A DNA stretch of 64,000 nt. Origin: Candidatus Gastranaerophilales bacterium (GTDB lineage Bacteria > Cyanobacteriota > Vampirovibrionia > Gastranaerophilales > Gastranaerophilaceae). Below, one piece after another: positions 24,517 through 34,097 of this stretch. Below the pieces are notes generated by a model that searched no databases, had not been told where the DNA came from, and worked only from the letters and a program-made list of their open reading frames with translations. A program made the translations under genes and the position numbers. How positions within the stretch are numbered: position 1 is the first letter of the stretch; every line of letters begins with the position of its first letter. The stretch is taken from positions 3,578-67,577 of the forward strand of contig CAAGEQ010000033.1 of NCBI GenBank assembly GCA_900768915.1, in the 5' to 3' direction.

Positions 24517-27165
24517 ATGGCAGAAAAACGAGTTTGGCTTTTTAAAGAAGGTAACGCAGACATGCGTAATCTTTTAGGTGGTAAAGGTGCTAACTTAGCT
24601 GAAATGACTAATTTAGGTTTACCAGTACCTCCAGGGCTAACAATTACTACAGAAACTTGTATGCAATACATTAATAATGGCAATAAAATGCCAGAAGGTC
24701 TAATGGACGAAGTTAAAAACGCTCTTCATACGGTTGAAGAACAAGCTGGTAAAAAGTTCGGTGACAAAGTTAACCCACTTTTAGTTTCAGTTCGTTCAGG
24801 TGCTAGAGTATCAATGCCAGGTATGATGGAAACTATTCTTAACCTTGGTTTGAATGATGAAACTGTTGAAGCAATGATTAAATTAACTAATAATCCTCGT
24901 TTTTGCTACGATTCATATAGAAGATTCTTAACAATGTTCGGTTCTGTTGCTTGGGAAATGGACAGACAAAAATACTTCGAATCAGAAGTTGAAAAAGTTA
25001 AAGCTAGAGAAGGTGTTAAATCTGATACAGAAATTTCTGCAGAAGGTTGGAAATCATTGATTCCAATATACAAGAACGTAATCAAAGAAGTTACTGGTAA
25101 AGATTTTCCACAAGATCCATTCGTTCAATTACAAGAAGCAATTGAAGCAGTATTCCGTTCTTGGAATATTCCTCGTGCTGTTGCATATAGAAATATGAAC
25201 AAAATCGATCACAACTTTGGTACTGCTGTTAACGTTCAAACAATGGTATTTGGTAACATGGGTGATGATTGTGCAACAGGTGTATCATTCACTCGTAACC
25301 CTGCAACTGGTGAAAACAAATTCTATGGTGAATATTTAACAAATGCTCAAGGTGAAGACGTTGTTGCTGGTATCAGAACACCAAAACCTATTGCAGAACT
25401 TGAAACAGAAATGCCTGACTTATACAAACAATATGTTGATATTGCTAAAAAATTAGAATTAGGCTACAAAGATGTTCAAGATATGGAATTCACAATTGAA
25501 CGTGGCAAATTATGGATACTTCAAACACGTAACGGTAAAAGAACTGCTGCTGCTGCAGTAAGAATTGCTGTTGAAATGTGCGAAGAAGGTATTATTACAA
25601 AAGAACGTGCTATACAATTAGTTGATCCATATTCAGTAAACCAAATTCTACTTCCTTGCTTCGATGCAAAAGCAATGGAAGAATCACGCAAGGTTGCACA
25701 CGGTGTAAACGCATCTCCTGGTGCTGCTGTTGGTAAAATCGTATTCGATACAGAAGAAGCAGCAAAAAGAGGTGAAGCAGGAGAAAAAGTTATTCTAGTT
25801 CGTGTAGAAACTTGTCCAGATGATATTCACGGTATGGCTGTATCTCAAGGTGTTTTAACACTTAGAGGTGGTGCTACATCTCACGCAGCAGTTGTTGCAA
25901 AAGGTATGGGTAAACCTTGTGTATCTGGTTGTGAAGATATGAAAATTGATTTGGCTAACGAAACATTAACAGGTGCTGATGGTACTGTTTATCACAAAGA
26001 CGATATCATCTCTCTTGACGGTGGTAAAGGTCTTGTTATGGAAGGTGCTGTAAAACTTGTTGATGCTCAAATCGATGACAATTGGAATAAATTCTTCTCT
26101 TGGGTTGACGAAATCAGAACAATGGAAGTTGAAGCAAATGCTGATACACCTAAAGATATTACAAACGCACTTAAATTTGGTGCTGAAGGTGTTGGTCTTT
26201 GCCGTACAGAACACATGTTCATGGATCCAGACAGACTTCCTTGGGTACAAAAAATGATTATCGCTGGTACTCCAGAAGCAAGACGTGAAGCATTAGACAA
26301 ATTATTACCAATGCAATACGATGATTTCTATGCAATGTTCAAAGCATTAGGTAGCGAACATCACATGACAATCAGACTTCTTGATCCACCTTTACACGAA
26401 TTTTTACCAGATAAAGAAACTTTAATTGCAGAAGTTGCTACATTAAAGGCTCAAGGTAAAGATGCTTCTGAAAAAGAATCTATGTTACACGTAGTTGAAG
26501 GTTTGTCAGAATCTAACCCAATGATGGGCTTAAGAGGTTGCCGTTTAGGTTTAACTTATCCTGAAATCAACGAAATGCAAGTAAGAGCAATCTTTGAAGC
26601 ATGTTGTGACTTAAAGAAAGAAGGATTAGATGTTAAACCTTGGGTAATGATTCCACTTATCGGTCACGTTAACGAGTTAAAAGTTGCTAAAGAAATCCTT
26701 GAAAAAGTTGCTGAACTTGTTATGGCTGAAAAAGGAATCAAAGTTGATTATAAATTTGGTACAATGATTGAAATTCCTCGTGCAGCATTAACCGCTGATG
26801 AAGTTGCTGAATACGCAGAATTCTTCTCATTCGGTACTAATGACTTAACTCAAATGACATTCGGTTATTCAAGAGATGATGCTGAAGGTAAATTCTTAAA
26901 CAGATATGTTGAACAAAAAATCTTACCTTCAAACCCATTTGAAACACTTGATGTTAAAGGTGTTGGACAACTTGTTGAAATGTCTATGGTTAAGGGTAAA
27001 TCAGTTAATCCTAACCTAGTTGGTGGTGTTTGTGGTGAACACGGTGGTGATCCAGATTCAGTTAAATTCTGTCACAGAATTGGTTTGAACTATGTATCTT
27101 GTTCACCATTCAGAATTCCACAAGCAAAACTTGCTGCAGCTCAAGCAGTTGTTGAAAGTAAATAG
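24517..27165 (+). CDS. ppdK: pyruvate, phosphate dikinase
   Basis: 882 residues, the normal length. It interconverts pyruvate, ATP and Pi with PEP, AMP and PPi, serving PPi-linked glycolysis or gluconeogenesis in anaerobes. The N-terminal ATP-grasp half starts FKEGNADMRNLLGGKGANLA. The swivelling phospho-His site is LRGGATSHAAVVAKGMGKP. The C-terminal PEP-binding barrel includes GLCRTEHMF and the catalytic Cys in GGVCGEHGGDP. AAGGAG precedes the ATG, and codon use is enriched in GGT and other favoured codons, suggesting high expression. A strong terminator follows, so it is a single gene. Confidence 0.97.
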   Translation: MAEKRVWLFKEGNADMRNLLGGKGANLAEMTNLGLPVPPGLTITTETCMQYINNGNKMPEGLMDEVKNALHTVEEQAGKKFGDKVNPLLVSVRSGARVSMPGMMETILNLGLNDETVEAMIKLTNNPRFCYDSYRRFLTMFGSVAWEMDRQKYFESEVEKVKAREGVKSDTEISAEGWKSLIPIYKNVIKEVTGKDFPQDPFVQLQEAIEAVFRSWNIPRAVAYRNMNKIDHNFGTAVNVQTMVFGNMGDDCATGVSFTRNPATGENKFYGEYLTNAQGEDVVAGIRTPKPIAELETEMPDLYKQYVDIAKKLELGYKDVQDMEFTIERGKLWILQTRNGKRTAAAAVRIAVEMCEEGIITKERAIQLVDPYSVNQILLPCFDAKAMEESRKVAHGVNASPGAAVGKIVFDTEEAAKRGEAGEKVILVRVETCPDDIHGMAVSQGVLTLRGGATSHAAVVAKGMGKPCVSGCEDMKIDLANETLTGADGTVYHKDDIISLDGGKGLVMEGAVKLVDAQIDDNWNKFFSWVDEIRTMEVEANADTPKDITNALKFGAEGVGLCRTEHMFMDPDRLPWVQKMIIAGTPEARREALDKLLPMQYDDFYAMFKALGSEHHMTIRLLDPPLHEFLPDKETLIAEVATLKAQGKDASEKESMLHVVEGLSESNPMMGLRGCRLGLTYPEINEMQVRAIFEACCDLKKEGLDVKPWVMIPLIGHVNELKVAKEILEKVAELVMAEKGIKVDYKFGTMIEIPRAALTADEVAEYAEFFSFGTNDLTQMTFGYSRDDAEGKFLNRYVEQKILPSNPFETLDVKGVGQLVEMSMVKGKSVNPNLVGGVCGEHGGDPDSVKFCHRIGLNYVSCSPFRIPQAKLAAAQAVVESK

Positions 27166-27186
27166 TTTAAGATATTATTCTTAATA

Positions 27187-27223
27187 TAAAAAAAGGGTTT
27201 GTTAGATTAACAAACCCTTTTTT
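27187..27223 (+). terminator. terminator of ppdK
   Basis: GGGTTTGTTA pairs with TAACAAACCC, followed by TTTTTT. Confidence 0.9.
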
Positions 27224-27382
27224 GACTATTTCTAAAAATTCATAATCAAAAACATTATTAAACAAAAGTATTACTTTCTATACCAAAAGTATAAAATTGT
27301 GTAAATTTTATTAAAGTTTTTCTAAAAAGTGCCGTAATAAGAAATATAAGATTAAAACAAAGATTTAAGAAGGTATACAACT

Positions 27383-28744
27383 ATGACAGATGAAGAAAAA
27401 GGAGCCTCTCTATTCGGAAGATCTATTGATCTTGTAGAAGGTGATCCTCTTGAAGAGATATTTGCCCTTAACCTTGGTGATTTTATTTCAGAAAATCTTA
27501 TCTCAGAAGATTTAGCAAAAAAAATTGGTAGCAGTGAAAAGAATAAAACTGCTAAATTGAAAAACCAGTTGTCAGAATTAGTTTCTGTTTATTCAATGAA
27601 CAACACACTTTCTGTTATTGGTTTCAATTCAAAAGACGATTATATCATATACAATTCAATCGCAAAAACTATGACTCAAATCCTTGAATGCGATACAAGT
27701 TATGTTTATTTAACAAAAGAATTCGCATGTGGATTGGATAATGTAGAAAAAGATATTGTTTTGGCTGGTGCATCTGTTGATTTTGCGAAAGATGTATTTT
27801 CAGAAAACATAGGTTTTAACCTAGATGAAGATGAACCAGTCGTGCAAGCACTCAAAAATATACATACTATTTCAGTATCACCCGAAAATATCCAACATAT
27901 TAAAAAATTCAAGCAATTAAAAGAAGAAAATGTTAAACAGTACATAGCAATACCTATGCATAACAATGCCAATGTTGTCGGCATCTTCGTGCTTGAAAAC
28001 TACACCGAAAAGAACTTCAGAAAAGAGTTTATTACCCTAGTTGAAGCAATGGCTAAATTATTCGGAACGTCAATTTCGCTTCAAAAGACAATCAACATAG
28101 TTAACGAACTTATTGATTCACCCGATGCCGAACTAGTTGAACTTCAACACATGAGAGCAGAACTTACTGCATTGATTGGTGATTTAGGCGACAATCAAGA
28201 ATCATTTATCAAATCATTGGCAAATGCCGTTGATGTCAAAGGTCAATACAGCGTTGCTCACTCTCAAAACACTGCAAACTTGGCTCGCAAACTATCTGCA
28301 GAATTAGGTTTGAACGAAAAAACAAAAGACCTTATCTACTATGCTGGTCTACTACAAAATATTGGTAAAATTACTTTACCAGAAGAACTATTCTCTAACA
28401 GAGGTAAACTAAGCAAAGAAGATTGGGACAAATTAAAAAATTATTCTAATATTGGTGTAAATATCCTTATGAAGATTAACTTCTTATCAGAAGTAGTTCC
28501 ATATATTTGCTACCAAAAAGAACGTTATGACGGTTCAGGTGAGCCTGAGGGCTTAGCAAGAATGTCTATTCCATTAGGTTCTAGAATCATTGCTGTTGCA
28601 GATGCTTATTCAGCATTAACATCTGATAGAGCATACCGTAAAGCAATGTCAAAAGAACAAGCATTATCAATAATGAAACAAGAAGCAGGTATAAAATGGG
28701 ATCCTATTATTGTTGATGCATTGTATGATGTTGTTAATGAATAA
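27383..28744 (+). CDS. GAF plus degenerate HD-GYP domain protein
   Basis: 453 residues. The middle (about 75-235) has a GAF-like sensory domain (DTSYVYLTKEF, YIAIPMHNNANVVGIFVLEN). The C-terminus has the HD-GYP scaffold but not its metal site: GLLQNIGKI at 323-330 replaces the usual LLHDIGKI, NYSNIG replaces HPxxG, and CYQKERYDGSGEPEG replaces HHHERYDGSGYPxG. AVADAYSALTSDRAYR is retained. The usual phosphodiesterase against cyclic di-GMP therefore cannot be catalysed; binding or sensing is likely. It is flanked by two terminators as a single gene. Confidence 0.85.
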   Translation: MTDEEKGASLFGRSIDLVEGDPLEEIFALNLGDFISENLISEDLAKKIGSSEKNKTAKLKNQLSELVSVYSMNNTLSVIGFNSKDDYIIYNSIAKTMTQILECDTSYVYLTKEFACGLDNVEKDIVLAGASVDFAKDVFSENIGFNLDEDEPVVQALKNIHTISVSPENIQHIKKFKQLKEENVKQYIAIPMHNNANVVGIFVLENYTEKNFRKEFITLVEAMAKLFGTSISLQKTINIVNELIDSPDAELVELQHMRAELTALIGDLGDNQESFIKSLANAVDVKGQYSVAHSQNTANLARKLSAELGLNEKTKDLIYYAGLLQNIGKITLPEELFSNRGKLSKEDWDKLKNYSNIGVNILMKINFLSEVVPYICYQKERYDGSGEPEGLARMSIPLGSRIIAVADAYSALTSDRAYRKAMSKEQALSIMKQEAGIKWDPIIVDALYDVVNE

Positions 28745-28769
28745 TTCAATCAATACAAGATAATAAATC

Positions 28770-28801
28770 AAAAAGCCGTTCAATTTCTGAACGGCTTTTT
28801 T
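28770..28801. terminator. bidirectional terminator
   Basis: AAAAGCCGTTCA pairs with TGAACGGCTTTT. Lies between the convergent HD-GYP-like and AGCS genes. Confidence 0.9.
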
Positions 28802-28821
28802 AATTATACTATTTGAATTTA

Positions 28822-30324
28822 CTAATCTTTCTTTCTTACAAACAAATTGTGTCTTTCACAATATGATTTCAAATCATTCTTAACTTCAGGTGCTAAGATG
28901 TAAAGAACAATAATATTTGGAACACACATTGCAATCATCATCGCATCTGTAATATCAATAATAGATTTAACATTCATTGCAGAACCAATTACGATAAACA
29001 AACAATAAATGATATTAAATACAAGAACACGTTTCTTACCTTCACCTAATAAGAATGTCCAAGCTTTTTGTCCATAATACGCCCAAGAAATCAATGTTGA
29101 AATAGCAAATAATACTGCGATTATTGACAAGATTACTGGGAAGAATGAAATAACTGATTGGAAAGCATTAGATGCTAACTCAATACCTGATATATGACCA
29201 ACTGCACTTGTTTTTAAAACACCAGTTACAACAATTGCAAATGATGTAAATAAACAAAGTACACCAGTTAAGAATGTTTCTAATAAAGCAACAAAACCTA
29301 ATGAAACAGGTTCTTTTGTTTGAGAAGTTGCATAAACAATAGCAGCAGCACCTGTACCAGCCTCATTAGATTGAACAGAACGTCTTAAACCAATGATAAT
29401 AGTACCAAATACACCACCTGCTACTGCAGTTGGATGGAATGCTTCTTTCAAAATTAAAGCAATTGCATCTGGTATTTGTGTAATATTTGCAAAAATTACA
29501 ATCAAACCTGAAACAATGTATAACAAACACATTGTAGGTGTTAAAATTGTAGTTACTTTTGCAATACTCTTAATACCACCAACAACAACCAAACCGATAA
29601 GAATAGCAGCAATCAAACCAATAACCCAAGCATATCCATGGAATATACTAGATTCACCACCTGTGATAAATATGATTTGGTGTGCAGTTTGGTTAATTTG
29701 AATCATATTACCACCAGTAATACCACCACCAATACAAAGAACAGCAAATAACACTGAAAGTGGTTGACCTAACCAACGAAGTTTCTTTCTAGTCAAACCA
29801 TGTGCAATATAATGCATTGGACCACCAGACACTGAACCATCAAGGTTAAATCTTCTATATTTTACTGCTAAAGTTGCTTCAACAAACTTAATTGACATAC
29901 CAAGAATAGCACCAATAAAAATCCAAAATGCAGCACCAGGTCCACCGATTGATATAGAAATTGCAACACCTGCAATACTACCAATACCAATTGTTCCTGA
30001 CAATGCTGTTGCTAATGCTTGGAATGATGAAACTTCACCACAATGATTTTTATCACTAGGTTTAGTTATAACATCAATTGCATGTTTAAAACCCCATATT
30101 GCAATACCTTTGAAATATATTGTAAAAAATATACCCGCAAACAAAATCCAAAAGATAATTATTGGAACATCATTTCCAAAAAAGTTTATAGGGGTGAATA
30201 TAAGTTTTGCAACAGCATCAGAAAATGGTGCGATATTATCGTCCATAAACTTATCTACATTTAGAGCAAATGCTTGTTGCATACCCATCATTGCAACGGT
30301 TAATAACCAAAATAATTTTTTCAT
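28822..30324 (-). CDS. sodium:alanine/glycine symporter (AGCS family)
   Basis: 500 residues with about ten membrane spans. Family signatures include ATALSGTIGIGSIAGVAISI, GGPGAAFWIFIGAILGMSIK, SGGPMHYI and VQSNEAGTGAAAIVYATSQT. It imports alanine or glycine with Na+. The first 20 residues look like a cleavable signal peptide (WLLTVAMMGMQQAFA), which some AGCS members have. Single gene on the minus strand, convergent with the HD-GYP-like gene and divergent from lpd. Confidence 0.9.
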   Translation of the reverse strand: MKKLFWLLTVAMMGMQQAFALNVDKFMDDNIAPFSDAVAKLIFTPINFFGNDVPIIIFWILFAGIFFTIYFKGIAIWGFKHAIDVITKPSDKNHCGEVSSFQALATALSGTIGIGSIAGVAISISIGGPGAAFWIFIGAILGMSIKFVEATLAVKYRRFNLDGSVSGGPMHYIAHGLTRKKLRWLGQPLSVLFAVLCIGGGITGGNMIQINQTAHQIIFITGGESSIFHGYAWVIGLIAAILIGLVVVGGIKSIAKVTTILTPTMCLLYIVSGLIVIFANITQIPDAIALILKEAFHPTAVAGGVFGTIIIGLRRSVQSNEAGTGAAAIVYATSQTKEPVSLGFVALLETFLTGVLCLFTSFAIVVTGVLKTSAVGHISGIELASNAFQSVISFFPVILSIIAVLFAISTLISWAYYGQKAWTFLLGEGKKRVLVFNIIYCLFIVIGSAMNVKSIIDITDAMMIAMCVPNIIVLYILAPEVKNDLKSYCERHNLFVRKKD

Positions 30325-30499
30325 TGAGCAACTTCCTTCTATTTATGTGACTTTAGCATATTGCTAATGTTACAATTATAACAAAAATATGTAATATAGA
30401 ATAATTCCTTTACAATTTTTTTATACTTATGTAAACAAAATGGCATTTTAAGCCTTGTTTCGTTGTATAATATAATGAAATATTTGAGGAGTTTTTATT

Positions 30500-31738
30500 A
30501 TGAACAATTATGATATAGGTATCATTGGTGGTGGTCCTGCAGGCTATACAACAGCATTATATGAGGCTAAATTAGGTAAGTCCGTTATTTTGTTTGAAAA
30601 AGACAAAATGGGAGGAACTTGTCTTAATCGTGGTTGCATTCCAACAAAAGCATTTTTGCATGTAGCAGATTTATATTCAGAACTAAAAACTGCAAACAAA
30701 TTAGGTATCGAATGTGAAAATATAAATTTTGACTATGAAAAAGTTTTTACTTATAAAGAAAATGTTGTCGACAAACTTCGCAGAGGGTTAGAACTAACTA
30801 TGAAAAATGCTGGAATAACCGTTGTTAATTCTTATGCAGAAGTTATTTCAGAAAATCGCATTAAAGCAGACACTACTGAATATAATTGTTCAGACATCAT
30901 TGTTGCGACTGGTTCAAAACCTCGTGAAATAAAAGGATTAGAATTTGACCACAAATTTATTCTAAATTCTGATGATGTTTTAAATCTGAATAGACTTCCA
31001 AAAAGTATTTTAATAGTTGGCTCTGGTGCTATTGGTATTGAATGGTCAAGAATATTATCTGCTTTTGACGTTCAGGTAACAGTTGTAGAATTAGCACCTA
31101 GATTAACACCATTAGCCGATTGGGAAGTATCTAAACGCATTGAAAGATTCTTCAAAATGAAGAAGATTAAAACATATCTATCAACTTCTATTGAAAAAAT
31201 AGAAGATAAAAAAGTTCATTTATCAAATGGAGAAATTCTTGAGCCGGAATGTATTCTATCAGCAGTAGGTAGAGAATCTGTCAAACCTGATATAAAAATA
31301 AACGTAAAATGTATCGGAGATGCTTGTGGTGAAATTCAATTAGCACATTATGCTATGAGCCAAGCAAAAGAAATTGTTTTTGATATTCCATTTGATAAAA
31401 ACATTGTTCCTGCTGTAATCTATGGAACTCCTGAAATTGCTTGGGTTGGAGAAGTATCAAAATCTAAAGAAGATGATAAAAAATATGATAAAGCAATGAT
31501 ACCAATATCAGCATTAGGTAAATCACATTGTGACAATAACATTGATGGATTTATTAAAATCTTAGCAAAAGACGGAAAAATAAAAGGTGCAAGTATAATT
31601 TCAAAAGAAGCATCATCATTAATTCAACAAATTACAATAGCAATGCAAAACGATTTATCTATTGAAGATTTAAAGAAAGTTTGCTTTGCTCACCCAACAT
31701 ATTCAGAAGGAATATTTGAAGGAGTAATGAATTTATGA
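30500..31738 (+). CDS. lpd: dihydrolipoamide dehydrogenase-like flavoprotein (short form)
   Basis: 412 residues, about 50 shorter than usual Lpd. The FAD-binding start IGIIGGGPAGYTTALYEAKL and redox disulfide GGTCLNRGCIPTK are intact, as is the NAD motif LIVGSGAIGIEWSRIL and the C-terminal active-site HPTYSEG (His-Glu dyad). The shortening is in the region that normally carries the TNVPGIYAIGD segment; here it reads KCIGDACGEIQLAHYAMSQA. GAGGAG precedes the ATG. It overlaps lipA by four bases, so the pair serves lipoate-linked enzymes. No E2 or glycine-cleavage gene is in the window. Another pyridine-disulfide reductase is possible. Confidence 0.82.
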   Translation: MNNYDIGIIGGGPAGYTTALYEAKLGKSVILFEKDKMGGTCLNRGCIPTKAFLHVADLYSELKTANKLGIECENINFDYEKVFTYKENVVDKLRRGLELTMKNAGITVVNSYAEVISENRIKADTTEYNCSDIIVATGSKPREIKGLEFDHKFILNSDDVLNLNRLPKSILIVGSGAIGIEWSRILSAFDVQVTVVELAPRLTPLADWEVSKRIERFFKMKKIKTYLSTSIEKIEDKKVHLSNGEILEPECILSAVGRESVKPDIKINVKCIGDACGEIQLAHYAMSQAKEIVFDIPFDKNIVPAVIYGTPEIAWVGEVSKSKEDDKKYDKAMIPISALGKSHCDNNIDGFIKILAKDGKIKGASIISKEASSLIQQITIAMQNDLSIEDLKKVCFAHPTYSEGIFEGVMNL

Positions 31739-32610
31739 AAAGATTACCAGAATATTTAAAACGTCCAATAATAGACACAGACAAAACAAAAAAAGTTCGT
31801 CATATATTAAGAGATAAGCATTTGAATACCGTTTGTGAGGGTGCAAGATGCCCAAATAAGAATGAATGTTACCAACATAACACTGCAACATTTCTAATAA
31901 TGGGAAACAATTGCACTAGAAACTGTAAGTATTGTAATATTACTACTGCAAAACCCGAACCTCTAGATTTAGAAGAACCAAAACATATAGCAGAAGCAAT
32001 AAAAGAATTAGAACTTGATTATGCTGTAATTACATCTGTCACTCGTGATGATTTATCAGACGGTGGAGCAGAGCATTTTGCAAATTGTATATATGAAATC
32101 AAAAAATTATCGCCAAATATTAAAATAGAAATTTTAACACCAGATTTTAGAAGTAAAAAATCAAGAACAGAGTTTAATAAAGACTCACTAGACACGATTA
32201 TAAAAGCAAAACCTGATGTATTTAACCATAATATTGAAACTGCAAGAGCAGTATTTGAAAAAGCAAGACCATTAGGTAATTATGATTTATCTTTATCTGT
32301 CTTGAAATATATAAAGGAAAACTCAGATATTCCAACAAAATCAGGTTTAATGGTTGGTTTAGGCGAAACTATGGAACAAATAGCAGAAACCTTTGAAGAC
32401 TTAAAACATATTGGTTGTGATATTTTAACAGTAGGTCAATATATTCAACCATCAAAACAACATTTAGAAATAGACAAATATTATAGTTTAAAAGAATTTG
32501 AAGAAATAAAAGACTTAGCAAAAAAAATTGGATTTAAAAAATATCAAATTGGACCACTTGTAAGAAGTTCATACCACGCAAAATTGATTATGGTTGAAGA
32601 AGAAAAATAA
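31735..32610 (+). CDS. lipA: lipoyl synthase
   Basis: 291 residues. It inserts two sulfurs into protein-bound octanoyl groups using radical SAM chemistry. The auxiliary cluster motif is VCEGARCPNKNECY (CxxxxxCxxxxxC form) and the radical SAM cluster is NNCTRNCKYCNITTA (CxxxCxxC). GQYIQPSKQHLEIDKYY and the C-terminal GPLVRSSYHA are typical of LipA. Its ATG lies within the lpd stop (ATGA), so the two are translationally coupled. Confidence 0.95.
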   Translation: MKRLPEYLKRPIIDTDKTKKVRHILRDKHLNTVCEGARCPNKNECYQHNTATFLIMGNNCTRNCKYCNITTAKPEPLDLEEPKHIAEAIKELELDYAVITSVTRDDLSDGGAEHFANCIYEIKKLSPNIKIEILTPDFRSKKSRTEFNKDSLDTIIKAKPDVFNHNIETARAVFEKARPLGNYDLSLSVLKYIKENSDIPTKSGLMVGLGETMEQIAETFEDLKHIGCDILTVGQYIQPSKQHLEIDKYYSLKEFEEIKDLAKKIGFKKYQIGPLVRSSYHAKLIMVEEEK

Positions 32611-32685
32611 ACTATTTTGTAAAATTTTTTGAGAAAATAGTTTCAAACTAACAAAAAATATTTTTCTAAAACTTAAACTAATATA

Positions 32686-34026
32686 ATGCAAATTTGCAAC
32701 AATATAAATGTTCAACAACATTCAAATTATGTTAGAAAATATGCCATAAACAATTCTTCGAATTATGGCAATAGTTTTGTATGCAAAGAAACAAGTCACA
32801 CAAACCCTATGATATACTCTCAATTGGCTTGTTCAATAAACAATATAAATTTCACCTCAAATGTATCAAATGGCTCATTTTTACGTAATTTGACAGGTGT
32901 TCACGATCCATATAGTGGAGTCGTAATTCTCAATAACAAAGAAATCAACCAAATATATCAAGACCTTGCAAAAAAAGAAACTAGTTATGATAAAATACGT
33001 TATTTAAAGAATTATACAGAAAGCATGCTACCTGTTGAACATAAAGTTTTCGACATTATTAAAGATGAACTAAAAATTAATAATCAACTATCTATGCAAG
33101 AAATTCTTAAAAAAAGGCAACCAAAAGCATTAGAAAATTTAATTCAAGAACAAGAAAATATTTTTGATAAAATTGATAGAATAACTTATAGCCTATCTGA
33201 CGAAAATAAATTCAAAGTTGCAAAAAGTCTTGATAAAGCAAAACATCAAATCAAATTACCGCACGAAGATAAACATCATTTTAAAAACAGCAAATTTGAA
33301 TGTGAAATTATGAGAATCGCTCAAAATAAAACTTTTAAAAAAATTGAAGAACGAATGAACAAACTTCCACAAAACGAGAAAGATGCTGCATTTGAGCGTT
33401 TGAATAATGTTAAACAAATTTTTGAAAACACACCTTACTATACAAATATAAAAGGGAAAACACCTCTTAAAATGCTTCATGAACTTCAAAAAGATTATAT
33501 TCCTAATACATTAAATGAAGAAAATGAAATGCAAAAAATTTTAGAATTATCACAAACTTTACCAACAACAAAAAATAGTGTAAATGCATTTATAGTTGAA
33601 ATGGCGGACAAAGATGATAAAACAATTTCAAAACGTTTGGTGAGCGAAGCATTAGGCACAATTGAACACGTAATTCCTGATTCTAAAGGTGGAGCAAATG
33701 AAGCATACAATTTTCTATTTGTAACGAAATCAAGAAACGAAGAACGTGGAAATCGTTCTATAAACAAATTTAAACATAAATATCCTGATATACCAAGTCA
33801 CTGTCAACAATATTTAGATGATGTAATCAGAAATTGTGAAAATGGTAAACTTAGAGGGTTTGAATGGTATCCATACTTGATAAAAGATACCTTAAAAAAT
33901 GAAATAGGTGCAAATGTTGCAATAAAATCATACAGAATGTCACCATATAAAGCATTCAAAGCATTTCCTGAACGTTTGAAAGATAAATATCCTCAATTTA
34001 ATCAATATTATACAAATAAAAAATAA
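32686..34026 (+). CDS. HNH-motif protein with FTS/LTG N-terminal segment
   Basis: 446 residues. The C-terminal third has GTIEHVIPDSKGGANEAYNF and LFVTKSRNEERGNRS, the pattern of an HNH nuclease core (E-H, N, N-x-x-R-G) without zinc-binding Cys pairs. The N-terminal 65 residues are Asn/Ser-rich and include INNINFTSNVSNGS, then FLRNLTGVHDPYSGVVIL; such a tag recurs in this window. The middle is charged and helical. No ribosome site is evident before the ATG. There is no partner methylase or toxin-immunity gene adjacent. Nuclease activity is inferred from the motif only. Confidence 0.65.
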   Translation: MQICNNINVQQHSNYVRKYAINNSSNYGNSFVCKETSHTNPMIYSQLACSINNINFTSNVSNGSFLRNLTGVHDPYSGVVILNNKEINQIYQDLAKKETSYDKIRYLKNYTESMLPVEHKVFDIIKDELKINNQLSMQEILKKRQPKALENLIQEQENIFDKIDRITYSLSDENKFKVAKSLDKAKHQIKLPHEDKHHFKNSKFECEIMRIAQNKTFKKIEERMNKLPQNEKDAAFERLNNVKQIFENTPYYTNIKGKTPLKMLHELQKDYIPNTLNEENEMQKILELSQTLPTTKNSVNAFIVEMADKDDKTISKRLVSEALGTIEHVIPDSKGGANEAYNFLFVTKSRNEERGNRSINKFKHKYPDIPSHCQQYLDDVIRNCENGKLRGFEWYPYLIKDTLKNEIGANVAIKSYRMSPYKAFKAFPERLKDKYPQFNQYYTNKK

Positions 34027-34097
34027 TTTTTAATTATTTACTAATTTGTTATTAAGCAAAAAAATAAAGTCTAAAAACTTTATGTTAAAATTACTTT

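Noticed and set aside
25966..26300. Antisense open frames inside ppdK
   Set aside because: They follow from codon bias of a highly expressed gene; no start signals and no independent support.
30325..30499. Riboswitch upstream of the alanine/glycine symporter
   Set aside because: The leader is short and AT-rich and shows none of the conserved glycine riboswitch core.
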